Source: Nocardioides sp. WS12
GTDB lineage: Bacteria > Actinomycetota > Actinomycetes > Propionibacteriales > Nocardioidaceae
Assembly: GCF_014108865.1 (NCBI RefSeq)
Contig: NZ_CP053928.1
Location: 1,674,001 to 1,738,000 of the forward strand
Reading direction: 5' to 3'
DNA: 64,000 nt
Shown here in pieces: positions 17,554-25,879 of the stretch. Below the pieces are notes generated by a model. It was given only the letters and a program-made list of their open reading frames with translations, ran no database searches and had not been told where the DNA came from. Numbering within the stretch: position 1 is the first letter of the stretch; every line of letters starts with the position of its first letter. The translations under genes were made by a program, and so were the position numbers.

Positions 17554-18104
17554 CCGTCACCTACTACACCGCCACCACGCTCGACGGCTTCATCGCCGAC
17601 CCGAACGACTCCCTGGACTGGTTGATGCGCCAGGACCTGGACGAGGCAGGCGCCCAGAACTACGGCGCCTTCATCAAGGACATCGGCGCCCTCGTGATGG
17701 GCTCGACGACCTACGAATGGGTGCTCGCCCACAACGAGAGGACCGGCGACGCGTGGTCCTACCCGCAGCCGTCCTGGGTGATGACGTCCCGCGAACTCCC
17801 GGTCCCGGACGGCGCCGACGTGCGGTTCGCGCAGGGCGATGTCACCGACATCATCGACGCGGCCCGGGCGGCGGCCGGTGACCTCGGCGTCTGGGTGGTG
17901 GGCGGGGGAGACCTCGCCGGACAGTTCGCGGACGCCGGTCTTCTCGACGAAGTGGTGGTCTCGATCGCGCCGGTCACCCTCGGTGCCGGTCGGCCGATCC
18001 TCCCGCGCCGACTGGAGTTGAAGCTCGTGGAGACCGCTCAGAACGGGGCCTTCGTGACCGCCCGTTACGAAGTCGATGGTGTGCTCAAGGAGGACCGCCC
18101 GTAG
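17550..18104 (+). CDS. Dihydrofolate-reductase-like (RibD C-terminal domain) protein
   Basis: A 184-residue RibD-C/DHFR-like protein. The start TATTLDGFIAD is the hallmark of the YyaP/YwjB group, and WVVGGGDLAGQFADAGLLDE carries the NADPH-binding loop. Such proteins are NADPH-linked reductases of unknown substrate, related to the riboflavin reductase domain. It overlaps the AraC-DinB gene, a pairing that suggests the regulator and enzyme act on the same compound. Confidence 0.85.
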   Translation: MTVTYYTATTLDGFIADPNDSLDWLMRQDLDEAGAQNYGAFIKDIGALVMGSTTYEWVLAHNERTGDAWSYPQPSWVMTSRELPVPDGADVRFAQGDVTDIIDAARAAAGDLGVWVVGGGDLAGQFADAGLLDEVVVSIAPVTLGAGRPILPRRLELKLVETAQNGAFVTARYEVDGVLKEDRP

Positions 18105-18178
18105 ACCGCGCACCTTGACAGCAGGGGGGACCCCGGGGGGATGGTGAAGGACCGGCTCTGCACTTCTCGGGAGGAACC

Positions 18179-19993
18179 GTGCGCCGAACCACCGCCCTCG
18201 TCACCACGTCCGTCACTGCACTCGCCCTTGCGCTGGTCGCTCCGGCCAGTGCCGACCCGCCCGCCCCGGACGCGCCGCCCAAGACCCCGGTGGCGGTGGG
18301 GCATGGCGGCGCCGTGAGTTCCGTGGACCCCGATGTCTCGGCGATCGGGCTACAGGTCCTCGAACGCGGCGGCAACGCGGTCGACGCGGCCGTCGCGACG
18401 GCGGCGGCGCTCGGTGTGACCGAGCCCTACAGTGCCGGGATCGGTGGTGGCGGCTACTTCGTCCACTACGACGCGGCCACCGGTGAGGTCACCACCATCG
18501 ACGGTCGCGAGACCGCCCCTGCGGCCATGCCGTCCGACGCCTTCATCGATCCGGCGACCGGGGCGCCGTACCCGTTCAGCCCGGACCTGGTCACCAGTGG
18601 CGTCTCGGTCGGCGTTCCGGGCACGCCGGCCACGTGGCAGGAGGCCCTCGACCGGTGGGGCAGCCTCTCGCTCAAGGACGCGCTGAAGCCCGCGGCCACC
18701 CTGGCGCAGCGTGGCTTCGTCGTCGACGAGACCTTCCACCTGCAGACCGCCGAGAACGCCAACCGCTTCCGCACCTTCTCCAGCACCGCTGACCTCTACC
18801 TCGCCGATGGCGTGCCGGCCGTCGGAAGCCTGTTCCGTAACCCCGACCTGGCCAGGACCTACCGACTCCTGGGGGCCCGGGGCACCGATTGGTTCTACGA
18901 CGGACAATTGGCCGGTGAGATCGCCGAGAACGTCCAGCATCCGCCGTTGAGCGGCGACACCGACCTGCCCGCACCGCCCGGCAGCATGACGACAGGGGAC
19001 CTCGCCGGCTACGAAGCCCTGGTCCAGCAACCGACCCACGTCTCCTATCGCGGTCACGACGTCTACGGCATGGCGCCGTCCTCCTCCGGCGGTACGACGG
19101 TCGGTGAGTCCCTCAACATCCTCGAGCAGTTCGACCTCGCCGCGATGGGCCCCGTCGATGCCGTCCACCACTACCTCGAGTCGACCGCGCTCGCGTTCGC
19201 CGACCGCGGGAGGTACGTCGGCGACCCGGCCTACGTCGACGTACCGACCGCGCAGTTGCTCGACGACACCTTCGCCAAGGAGCGGGCCTGTTTGATCGAC
19301 CCGGCCGTCGCGGCGACGAAGCCGGTGCCCGCCGGCGACGTGACGTCGTACGACGGGGTCTGCGAAGTGGGCGCGGCGGCACCGGCTGCCGACGCCGACA
19401 CCGAGAACCTCTCGACCACTCACCTGACGACCGCCGATCGCTGGGGCAATGTCGTCGCCTACACGCTGACGATTGAGCAGACCGGCGGGTCGGGGATCGT
19501 GGTGCCCGATCGCGGCTTCATCCTCAACAACGAGTTGACCGACTTCAGCACTGTGTACGCCGAGACGGACCCCAACCGGATCCAGCCGGGCAAGCGCCCG
19601 CGCAGCTCGATGTCGCCGACGATCGTGCTCCGCGACGGCGAGCCGGTGCTCGCGCTCGGTTCGCCGGGTGGATCGACCATCATCACGACGGTCCTGCAGG
19701 TGTTGCTGAACCGGCTCGATCTCGGCATGTCGTTGCCGGACGCGGTCGCTGCTCCACGGGCCTCCCAGCGCAACGGCCCGGTGGTCACAGCGGAGCAGGC
19801 CTTCATCGATGCGTACGGCGCCGCGCTGGCCGACTACGGACACACGCTGTCCGTCGCCGGCCCGCCCGGGACCAGCGCATCGGAGATCGGTGCCGTGGCG
19901 GCGATCGAGGTTGGGCCCGCGGGTCAGTTGACCGCGGTGGCCGAGCCCACGCGTCGGGGCGGGGGCTCGGCACTGGTCGTCGACCCGGACTGA
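18179..19993 (+). CDS. ggt: Gamma-glutamyltransferase (secreted)
   Basis: A 604-residue precursor with a Sec signal (about residues 1-26, ending PASADPP). The protein self-cleaves before the catalytic Thr in NLSTTHLTTADRWGN, and the C-terminal region has GSPGGSTIITTVLQ, where the glutamyl group is held. It transfers the glutamyl moiety of glutathione or other gamma-glutamyl compounds outside the membrane. The GTG start has a GGGAGG site. A TTGACA at 18115-18120 could be a -35 element, but I see no clear -10. Standing alone, it may feed the glutamate importer 7 kb away, which is only an inference. Confidence 0.92.
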   Translation: MRRTTALVTTSVTALALALVAPASADPPAPDAPPKTPVAVGHGGAVSSVDPDVSAIGLQVLERGGNAVDAAVATAAALGVTEPYSAGIGGGGYFVHYDAATGEVTTIDGRETAPAAMPSDAFIDPATGAPYPFSPDLVTSGVSVGVPGTPATWQEALDRWGSLSLKDALKPAATLAQRGFVVDETFHLQTAENANRFRTFSSTADLYLADGVPAVGSLFRNPDLARTYRLLGARGTDWFYDGQLAGEIAENVQHPPLSGDTDLPAPPGSMTTGDLAGYEALVQQPTHVSYRGHDVYGMAPSSSGGTTVGESLNILEQFDLAAMGPVDAVHHYLESTALAFADRGRYVGDPAYVDVPTAQLLDDTFAKERACLIDPAVAATKPVPAGDVTSYDGVCEVGAAAPAADADTENLSTTHLTTADRWGNVVAYTLTIEQTGGSGIVVPDRGFILNNELTDFSTVYAETDPNRIQPGKRPRSSMSPTIVLRDGEPVLALGSPGGSTIITTVLQVLLNRLDLGMSLPDAVAAPRASQRNGPVVTAEQAFIDAYGAALADYGHTLSVAGPPGTSASEIGAVAAIEVGPAGQLTAVAEPTRRGGGSALVVDPD

Positions 19994-20016
19994 CCCCCAC
20001 CGCCTACGATTGCGGG

Positions 20017-20652
20017 GTGAGTACCCCCGCCTGGACCGAGATCACCAGCGACGACGCCCTGAGCGCGTTGCTGGGGGAACCGACGGCAGCGGCCCGGGGC
20101 AAGGAACGCTCCACCCTGACCGAGGTCGACCGCGACTGGCTCGCGGCCACGCCGTTCTGCGTGCTCGGCACCGCTGACGCCGAAGGTCGCTGCGACGTGT
20201 CGCCGAAGGGCGACCCGGCCGGCCAACTGGTCCACGTCATCGACGACCAGACGATCGCGCTCGCCGAGCGGCCCGGCAACCGTCGCGCAGACGGGTACCG
20301 CAACATCCTTGCCAATCCGCACGTCGGGCTGAACTTCCTGATCCCCGGTCGCGGCGACACGTTGCGGATCAACGGACGCGCCCGGCTCGTCAGCGACGCC
20401 CCGTTCTTCGACGAGATGGTGGTCAAGGGCCACCGGCCGCTGTTGGCAGTCGTCGTCGAGATCGAGACCGTCTTCTTCCACTGCGCGAAGGCGTTCCTGC
20501 GCTCGCAGTTGTGGCAGCCGGAGTCCTGGAACCCCGACGGCAAGGTCCCGCGTCGCGCCGTACTCGCGCACCGCCTGGAGCGTCCCGACACCCCGCTCGA
20601 AGAGCTCGACGCCTACTACGGCGAGTCCTACAAGGACGGCCTCTATGGCTGA
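20017..20652 (+). CDS. FMN-binding PPOX-type flavoprotein (MSMEG_1061-like family)
   Basis: A 211-residue split-beta-barrel flavoprotein of the pyridoxamine-phosphate-oxidase-like superfamily. Landmarks are FCVLGTADAEGRCDVSPKGD, RRADGYRNILANPHVGLNFL and CAKAFLRSQLWQPESW, as in the MSMEG_1061 group. It is likely to bind FMN and reduce an unknown substrate. The GTG start follows TACGAT by 6 nt (leaderless pattern). It overlaps dapF by 8 bp, so both share a transcript. Confidence 0.85.
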   Translation: MSTPAWTEITSDDALSALLGEPTAAARGKERSTLTEVDRDWLAATPFCVLGTADAEGRCDVSPKGDPAGQLVHVIDDQTIALAERPGNRRADGYRNILANPHVGLNFLIPGRGDTLRINGRARLVSDAPFFDEMVVKGHRPLLAVVVEIETVFFHCAKAFLRSQLWQPESWNPDGKVPRRAVLAHRLERPDTPLEELDAYYGESYKDGLYG

Positions 20653-21499
20653 TTTCCCCGAGAGTTACGCCTTCCTCAAGGGCCACGGCACCGAGAACGA
20701 CTTCGTGCTGCTCCCCGACCACGACGGCACGGTCCACGGCGACCTCGACCCGGCCCGGGTGCGCGCGCTGTGTGACCGCCGTGCCGGCATCGGTGGTGAC
20801 GGTGTCCTGCGCGTCATCCGCTCCGTCGTCAGCCCGGATGCCGCCGGTCAGAATGCCGAGTGGTTCATGGACTACCGCAACGCCGACGGCTCGATCTCCG
20901 AGATGTGCGGCAACGGCATCCGGGTCTTCGGGCGCCACCTCGCGGTCGAGGGCCTGGCCGATCCCTCCGCCCCCGTGCCCGTCGCGACGCGCGACGGCGT
21001 GAAGGTGCTGACCTTTGCCGGCGGTGCCGCCGACGGCGAGATCACCGTCGACATGGGTACGCCGAAGGTCCTCGAGGACACCCAGGTGTCGATCGGCGAC
21101 CAGTCCTGGCCGGCTCTCCACGTCGACATGGGTAACCCCCACGCCGTGGCCTTCCTCGACGCAGGCGCCGACCTCGCCGACATCGGCCCGCTCCTCGAGC
21201 CGCCCATCCATGACGACGCCGTCTATCCCCACGGCGTCAACGTCGAGTTCGTCGTACGACGAGGGCCGGGCCACGTGGCCATGCGGGTCCACGAACGCGG
21301 CTCCGGCGAGACTCGCTCCTGCGGGACCGGCGCCTGCGCGGTGATGGTGGCCGCCGCTCTCGCCGATGGCGCCGAGCGCGACACCGAGTACCGGATCGAC
21401 CTCCCCGGCGGGACGCTGCGGATCACCTGGACGACCGACGACCGGATCCTGATGACCGGCCCCGCGGTGATCCTGGCCGAGGGCCGCACCTCACTCTGA
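20645..21499 (+). CDS. dapF: Diaminopimelate epimerase (DapF)
   Basis: A 284-residue PLP-independent racemase that converts LL- to meso-diaminopimelate for lysine and peptidoglycan. The two catalytic cysteines lie in SEMCGNGIRVFG and ETRSCGTGACA. Other marks are GTENDFVLLPDHDG at the N-terminus and DMGNPHAVAF. It sits between miaA and hflX, as in other actinobacteria. The final bases of the gene (CCTCACTCTGA) recur 35 bp downstream, flanking a hairpin. Confidence 0.95.
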   Translation: MADFPESYAFLKGHGTENDFVLLPDHDGTVHGDLDPARVRALCDRRAGIGGDGVLRVIRSVVSPDAAGQNAEWFMDYRNADGSISEMCGNGIRVFGRHLAVEGLADPSAPVPVATRDGVKVLTFAGGAADGEITVDMGTPKVLEDTQVSIGDQSWPALHVDMGNPHAVAFLDAGADLADIGPLLEPPIHDDAVYPHGVNVEFVVRRGPGHVAMRVHERGSGETRSCGTGACAVMVAAALADGAERDTEYRIDLPGGTLRITWTTDDRILMTGPAVILAEGRTSL

Positions 21500-21505
21500 G
21501 GTTTT

Positions 21506-21527
21506 GAGGCCGGCCGCGGGCGGCCTC
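21506..21527 (+). terminator. Hairpin after dapF
   Basis: A perfect 7-bp stem (GAGGCCG with CGGCCTC) and 8-nt loop 7 bp after the dapF stop. The direct repeat CCTCACTCTGA lies on both sides (21489-21499 and 21524-21534). Probably a weak terminator; no T-run. Confidence 0.5.
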
Positions 21528-21566
21528 ACTCTGAAACCTGTTCCACCGATCGCTAGAGTCCGACGC

Positions 21567-22343
21567 ATGGAACTCACTGGAACCTCCGCCATCGTCACGG
21601 GCGGCGCGTCGGGCATTGGTGCCGCGGCCGCTCGCCAGCTCGCTGCCAAGGGCGCGACCGTCGTCGTCGCCGACCTGCAGGCCGACAAGGGCGAGGCCCT
21701 TGCTGCCGAGATCAACGGCGTCTTCGCTCAGGTCGACGTCACGAACACCGAGCAGATCGCTGCTGCCGTCAAGGCCGCATCCGACATCGCGCCGCTGCGC
21801 GCCGTGGTCAACTCGGCCGGCATCGGCTGGGCGCAGCGCACCATCGGTCGCGACGGCCAGCTCGAGTCGGCCCACTCGCTGGAGGCCTTCACCAAGGTCG
21901 TCCACATCAACCTGATCGGCACGTTCGACATGGTTCGCCAGGCGGCGACCGCGATGAGCCTCAACGAGCCCGACGCCGATGGTTGCCGCGGCGCGATCGT
22001 GAACCTGGCCAGCGTGGCTGCCTTCGACGGCCAGATCGGCCAGGCGTCGTACTCCGCCTCCAAGGGTGGCGTGGTCGGCATGACCCTGCCCGTCGCCCGC
22101 GACCTCTCGGCCGCCGGCATCCGCCTCAACACGGTCGCCCCCGGCCTGATCGACACCCCGATCTACGGCGAGGGCGAGGCATCGGACGCGTTCAAGGCCA
22201 ACCTCGGTCAGAACGTGCTGTTCCCGAAGCGCCTCGGCACGCCCGACGAGCTCGCCAGCATGGTCATCGAGTGCCTCACCAACTCGTACATGAACGGTGA
22301 GGTCGTCCGGGTCGACGGCGGCATCCGGATGCCCCCGAAGTAG
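21567..22343 (+). CDS. Short-chain dehydrogenase/reductase (3-hydroxyacyl-CoA dehydrogenase type II-like)
   Basis: A 258-residue classical SDR. NAD-binding is [10 protein letters not shown], then [13 protein letters not shown], and the active site is [20 protein letters not shown] with Ser, Tyr and Lys in order. The overall pattern, including [19 protein letters not shown] and RLGTPDELA, resembles the HSD17B10-type 3-hydroxyacyl-CoA dehydrogenases of fatty acid oxidation. The ATG at 21567 follows TAGAGT by 7 nt (leaderless). Confidence 0.85.
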   Translation: MELTGTSAIVTGGASGIGAAAARQLAAKGATVVVADLQADKGEALAAEINGVFAQVDVTNTEQIAAAVKAASDIAPLRAVVNSAGIGWAQRTIGRDGQLESAHSLEAFTKVVHINLIGTFDMVRQAATAMSLNEPDADGCRGAIVNLASVAAFDGQIGQASYSASKGGVVGMTLPVARDLSAAGIRLNTVAPGLIDTPIYGEGEASDAFKANLGQNVLFPKRLGTPDELASMVIECLTNSYMNGEVVRVDGGIRMPPK

Positions 22344-22376
22344 CCCGAAGTAGCCAGCGATGGTGCCGGGGCTGGT

Positions 22377-22961
22377 TCAGCCCTGGCACCACATGGCGCC
22401 GTACGGACCCTCGGTCGATCGCCGTTCGGTGACCCTGCCGTCCACGGTGATCACGCAGGACTCGGGTTGCCCGCCCGGACCTGCCTGGACGAAGACCACC
22501 GCGTAGTCGGGGTTGCCGTACACCGTGGTGGTGAGCGACCACGTCCTGCCGTTCTCCACGAGCGTTCCCTGCGAGTGCTCCATGCTGGTCGGGATGACGT
22601 AGGCGATGGGGCCGAGGGCACTCGGGGCCGACAAGCGGATCGTGAGCTTGTGCTTCGGGAGCGAGAACACGTCGCTGTCGCCGCTGATGCCGGGCGGAGC
22701 ACCGAGACCCGGGAAGTTGCTCTGCAGGGCGAGGGGCAGGGCATCCGTGTCCGCCGCCGGCACCGCCTTCTTCGACTTTGTCGGCGCGGCCGGTTCGGTC
22801 GGGAGCGTCGTGAGGTCGTCGCCCGTTCGGGGGCGCGCATCATCGACGGCCCGCTCCGGTGATCCGGGGCCGAGCATCATGATGATGCCGACGGTCACCA
22901 GGATGAGGACAGCGGCGCAGGCAAGAAACACCCTCTTCTCGGACCCCGGTGAACCACGCAT
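22377..22961 (-). CDS. Hypothetical membrane-anchored secreted protein
   Basis: A 194-residue protein with one N-terminal TM helix (about residues 9-30, VFLACAAVLILVTVGIIMML). A Pro/Thr-rich linker follows, then a compact C-terminal domain with two cysteines (PESCVITVDG and AMWCQG) that could form a disulfide outside the cell. I do not recognise the family. It is flanked by the SDR gene (33 bp) and the divergent PhoD gene. Confidence 0.7.
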   Translation of the reverse strand: MRGSPGSEKRVFLACAAVLILVTVGIIMMLGPGSPERAVDDARPRTGDDLTTLPTEPAAPTKSKKAVPAADTDALPLALQSNFPGLGAPPGISGDSDVFSLPKHKLTIRLSAPSALGPIAYVIPTSMEHSQGTLVENGRTWSLTTTVYGNPDYAVVFVQAGPGGQPESCVITVDGRVTERRSTEGPYGAMWCQG

Positions 22962-23085
22962 GCCGGTACAACGACGCGCAGAGCCGTGTGGCTATGGCCG
23001 ACCGCGTCAACCGTTCTGTGACGTTCACCCCGTCGTCCACCGGTGATCGCATCCCGGTCGCTGTGAACCGGTTGCCTTACCGAAC

Positions 23086-24723
23086 GTGACGCTCCTCTGG
23101 GACGACCAGACCCGCCTCGGTGAGTTGCGAGTCGGCCGCCGTACGACGGTGGTGGCCGGTCTGTCCGGCGCCTCGATCCTCGGTCTGGCCGACCGGTGGC
23201 CGAACTTCGTCGAACGACGCAGAGACCTGACCACGGGCGTGCGCAGTGGTGAGGTCACCACGAACTCCGCCGTCCTGTGGTCCCGGGCCGTCGAGCCGAG
23301 CCGGATGATGGCGCGCCTGTACAGCGGCGGCCTGTTGCGACGGACGATCCGCGGCCGCTGGGCCGATCCGCGCACCGACTTCACGGCCCGGATGCACCTC
23401 ACCGGCCTGGCCGCCGGACGGGAGTTCGAGGCCGAGGTGTGGTTCGAGACGCCCGAGGGGGAACGGAGCGCGCCGCAGTTCGCCTCCTTCGCCACGGCAC
23501 CCATCCACGGGGGAGCGCAGACGATCGTGTGGTCGGGTGACACCAACGGCCAGGGCTGGGGGATCGACCGATCGCGCGGCGGGATGACCGGCTACCGCGC
23601 GATGCTCGACCTGCGGCCGGACCTGTTCATCCACGTCGGTGACACGATCTACGCCGACGAGCCGATGGAGTCCTCCAAGCTCCTGCTCGAGAACGGCAGC
23701 ACCTGGCAGAACGAACTGACCGAAGAAGTGATGGTCGTGGCCGAGACGCTCGACCACTTCCGCGGTCGGCACCGTTACCCGCTGCGTGACGACAACGTGC
23801 GCGAGTTCTACGCCGCCGTACCGTCGGCCGTGCAGTGGGACGACCACGAGACGTGCAACAACTGGTGGCCCGGCGAGACGATCGACGACGAGCGCTACAC
23901 CGAGCGGCGCGCCGACGTCCTGGCGCTGCGCGGGCGGCGGGCGTGGCAGGAGTACCAGCCGGTGCCGGTCGAGCGCCTGGTGTCGGCGGACGGTGACGGT
24001 TTCGCACCGACCCGGATCTATCGCACGATCCCGCGCGGCCAGCACCTCGACCTGTTCCTGCTCGACATGCGCAGCTTCCGCGGCTCCAACCCCGAGGCCG
24101 ATCCGCGCGACGCGCGGGCACCGCGCGGCATGCTCGGCAGCGAGCAGGAGGACTGGTTGATCGCGAGCCTGCGCAGGTCGACGGCGACGTGGAAGGTGAT
24201 CTCCATCGACCAACCGTTGTCAGCGCCGGTCCGCCAACTCCATGACCTGGACGGCATCGCGAATGGCGACCACGGCCGCCCGATGGGTCGCGAGCCCGAG
24301 ATCGGTCGCATCCTGTCGGCCATCAAGCGGTACGGCGTCAAGAACGTCGTCTGGATCACGGCCGACGTGCACTACACGGCGGCCAATCACTACTCCCCGG
24401 AGCGGGCGACGTTCACCGACTTCGACCCGTTCTGGGAGTTCATCTCGGGGCCGCTGCACTGCTCGCCGTTCACGGCGCGCCCCGACGAGCTCGACCGCAC
24501 CTTCGGCCCGCTCGTGCACTTCACCCACGGCAAGGACGAACCCCTCCCGGTGAAGATCGCGCCGCGCCCCGACAACCAGCACATCGGTCAGCTCGCCATC
24601 GCACCTTCCGGCGAGCTGACCGTGCGCTTGTACGACGCCGTCGGGACCGTGCTGTGGCAGAAGACCCTCGAACCGGACCCGGCGGGTCAGTCGGCGACGG
24701 CCTCGCGTTCCTCGGCGGAGTAG
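23086..24723 (+). CDS. PhoD-like phosphatase
   Basis: A 545-residue PhoD-type metallophosphatase. The metal site is built from WSGDTNGQGW, HVGDTIYADEP, WDDHETCNNW and TADVHYTAANH; a PhoD-type N-terminal domain with TNSAVLWSR precedes it. PhoD enzymes hydrolyse phosphodiesters or phosphomonoesters, often of teichoic acid. The N-terminus VGRRTTVVAGLSGASILGLA looks like a degenerate Tat signal (twin Arg plus hydrophobic run), so export is possible but uncertain. The 3' end overlaps the convergent vWA gene by 37 bp. Confidence 0.82.
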   Translation: MTLLWDDQTRLGELRVGRRTTVVAGLSGASILGLADRWPNFVERRRDLTTGVRSGEVTTNSAVLWSRAVEPSRMMARLYSGGLLRRTIRGRWADPRTDFTARMHLTGLAAGREFEAEVWFETPEGERSAPQFASFATAPIHGGAQTIVWSGDTNGQGWGIDRSRGGMTGYRAMLDLRPDLFIHVGDTIYADEPMESSKLLLENGSTWQNELTEEVMVVAETLDHFRGRHRYPLRDDNVREFYAAVPSAVQWDDHETCNNWWPGETIDDERYTERRADVLALRGRRAWQEYQPVPVERLVSADGDGFAPTRIYRTIPRGQHLDLFLLDMRSFRGSNPEADPRDARAPRGMLGSEQEDWLIASLRRSTATWKVISIDQPLSAPVRQLHDLDGIANGDHGRPMGREPEIGRILSAIKRYGVKNVVWITADVHYTAANHYSPERATFTDFDPFWEFISGPLHCSPFTARPDELDRTFGPLVHFTHGKDEPLPVKIAPRPDNQHIGQLAIAPSGELTVRLYDAVGTVLWQKTLEPDPAGQSATASRSSAE

Positions 24724-25340
24724 GCGTCCATCATCGGAGCCGGTGCGCCGACGGGGGCCGCGAACCGGTCGCCGCGGAGCTTGCCCAGCTTCTGCGAGGT
24801 CATGGCCATCACGTCGCGGCTCTTGCCGCGGCCGTAGGTGACGGAGGCGCCGGCGGCGACGCCGAGGCTCGCGCCGACCTCGATGGCGTCCTGGTCGGCG
24901 CCCATGTAGAGGAACTGCCACGCGAAGCTGCTGGTCTGCTGCTCCACGAGCGCCTTGATCGCGGGGTGGGTCCACTCCTGGCTGGCGTTCTCGTGGCCGT
25001 CGGTCATCACGGCGACGATCACGGTGCCGGGGCGCTCGTCCTCCTTCAGCGCGGCCAACTCCTGGCCGGCGGTGGTGATCAGGCGACCCATCGCGTCGAG
25101 CAGTGCGGTCGAGCCGCGCGGCTGCAGGTCGAGTGTCGGCACGTCCGCGATCGGGACGTTGGCGAACACGACGTCGTACTCGTTGTCGAACTGGGCGAGG
25201 GTGACCCGGCAATCGCCCGGGACGGCGCGCTGCTCGGCGATGAAGGCGGCAAAACCGCCTTCGGTGTCGGCCTTGATGGACTGCATCGATCCGCTGCGGT
25301 CGAGCAGGAAGTACAGGTGGGTGAGATCGGCTCGGGTCAT
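24687..25340 (-). CDS. von Willebrand factor type A domain protein
   Basis: A 217-residue soluble vWA protein. The MIDAS metal motif reads FLLDRSGSMQS with MTDGHENAS later, which completes the site. Such stand-alone proteins often act in tellurite-resistance or stress-type metal pathways, but nothing here fixes a role. The start at 25340 has an ideal GGAGGAA site. The C-terminal part has an LGKLRGDRFAAPVGA tail. It may form an operon with the gene that begins at 25744. Confidence 0.85.
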   Translation of the reverse strand: MTRADLTHLYFLLDRSGSMQSIKADTEGGFAAFIAEQRAVPGDCRVTLAQFDNEYDVVFANVPIADVPTLDLQPRGSTALLDAMGRLITTAGQELAALKEDERPGTVIVAVMTDGHENASQEWTHPAIKALVEQQTSSFAWQFLYMGADQDAIEVGASLGVAAGASVTYGRGKSRDVMAMTSQKLGKLRGDRFAAPVGAPAPMMDAYSAEEREAVAD

Positions 25341-25351
25341 GATTCCTCCAT

Positions 25352-25744
25352 TCATTGGGGCCGGCGCGGCTTGAACCGCATCGGCGCCGGGGCTGCGGCG
25401 GGCTGCCGCGGTTGACCGGTTTCGAGGTCGTACTTCGCTCGTTCGACCCCTGCGGCCGTCACCCGTCCCCGGTCGTCGGCGTACGCCGCAAGGCTGCGGG
25501 TGCGCGCCAGTCGGGGGCCGACGGCGTTCTCCGTGAGCCCGGCCTGTGCCCCTGCCCCACGCAGGGACGCCTGGCCGGTCAACACGGCGGCCGCCATGGC
25601 CTCGTCGAGGATGTCGGTGAGGCGATCGGCGGCTTCTCGAAGGTAGGGCAGGGCCCCGACGGAATCGCGGGCTTCCGCTTCGTCCAGCGCCCGTCGTACG
25701 ACGTCGAGCGCGTCAGCCGGCGGTCCTGGGAGTGGTGAGGTCAT
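25352..25744 (-). CDS. Small putative DNA-binding protein (130 aa)
   Basis: A helical protein with a likely helix-turn-helix in GAGAQAGLTENAVGPRLART, followed by basic residues and a Pro/Arg-rich tail. It is 11 bp before the vWA gene on the same strand. Start choice is uncertain: ATG 25744 has a GGAGGT directly before it and a GTG lies 18 nt further up. The upstream region holds inverted repeats (25754-25791), which fits self-regulation. Family not recognised; role inferred only from the helix pattern. Confidence 0.6.
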   Translation of the reverse strand: MTSPLPGPPADALDVVRRALDEAEARDSVGALPYLREAADRLTDILDEAMAAAVLTGQASLRGAGAQAGLTENAVGPRLARTRSLAAYADDRGRVTAAGVERAKYDLETGQPRQPAAAPAPMRFKPRRPQ

Positions 25745-25753
25745 ACCTCCATG

Positions 25754-25791
25754 GTGCCGCACAAACTGCGGCAACGCAAGGAGTGCGGCAC
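25754..25791. promoter_or_regulatory. Inverted repeats upstream of the small DNA-binding gene
   Basis: GTGCCGCA (25754-25761) pairs with TGCGGCA (25767-25773) and again with TGCGGCAC (25784-25791), giving alternative hairpins or protein-binding half sites. The stretch lies between the divergent 25352-25744 gene and hflX. Confidence 0.45.
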
Positions 25792-25879
25792 CGCAGTTGG
25801 TGCGCGAGGGACCGTTCGTCGTCCGCCCCCGGTAATCGGGAAGCCTTTGGGACGGTTCGTCGTTACGCTGGACACGCCT

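Noticed and set aside
18115..18145. Promoter with TTGACA before ggt
   Set aside because: A good -35 hexamer but no acceptable -10 at 16-18 bp; not listed as a feature.
25401..25460. A further palindromic repeat copy in the small DNA-binding gene (GGTTTCGAGG ... TTCGACC)
   Set aside because: Only loose similarity; no paired arms of useful length, so not counted in the family.
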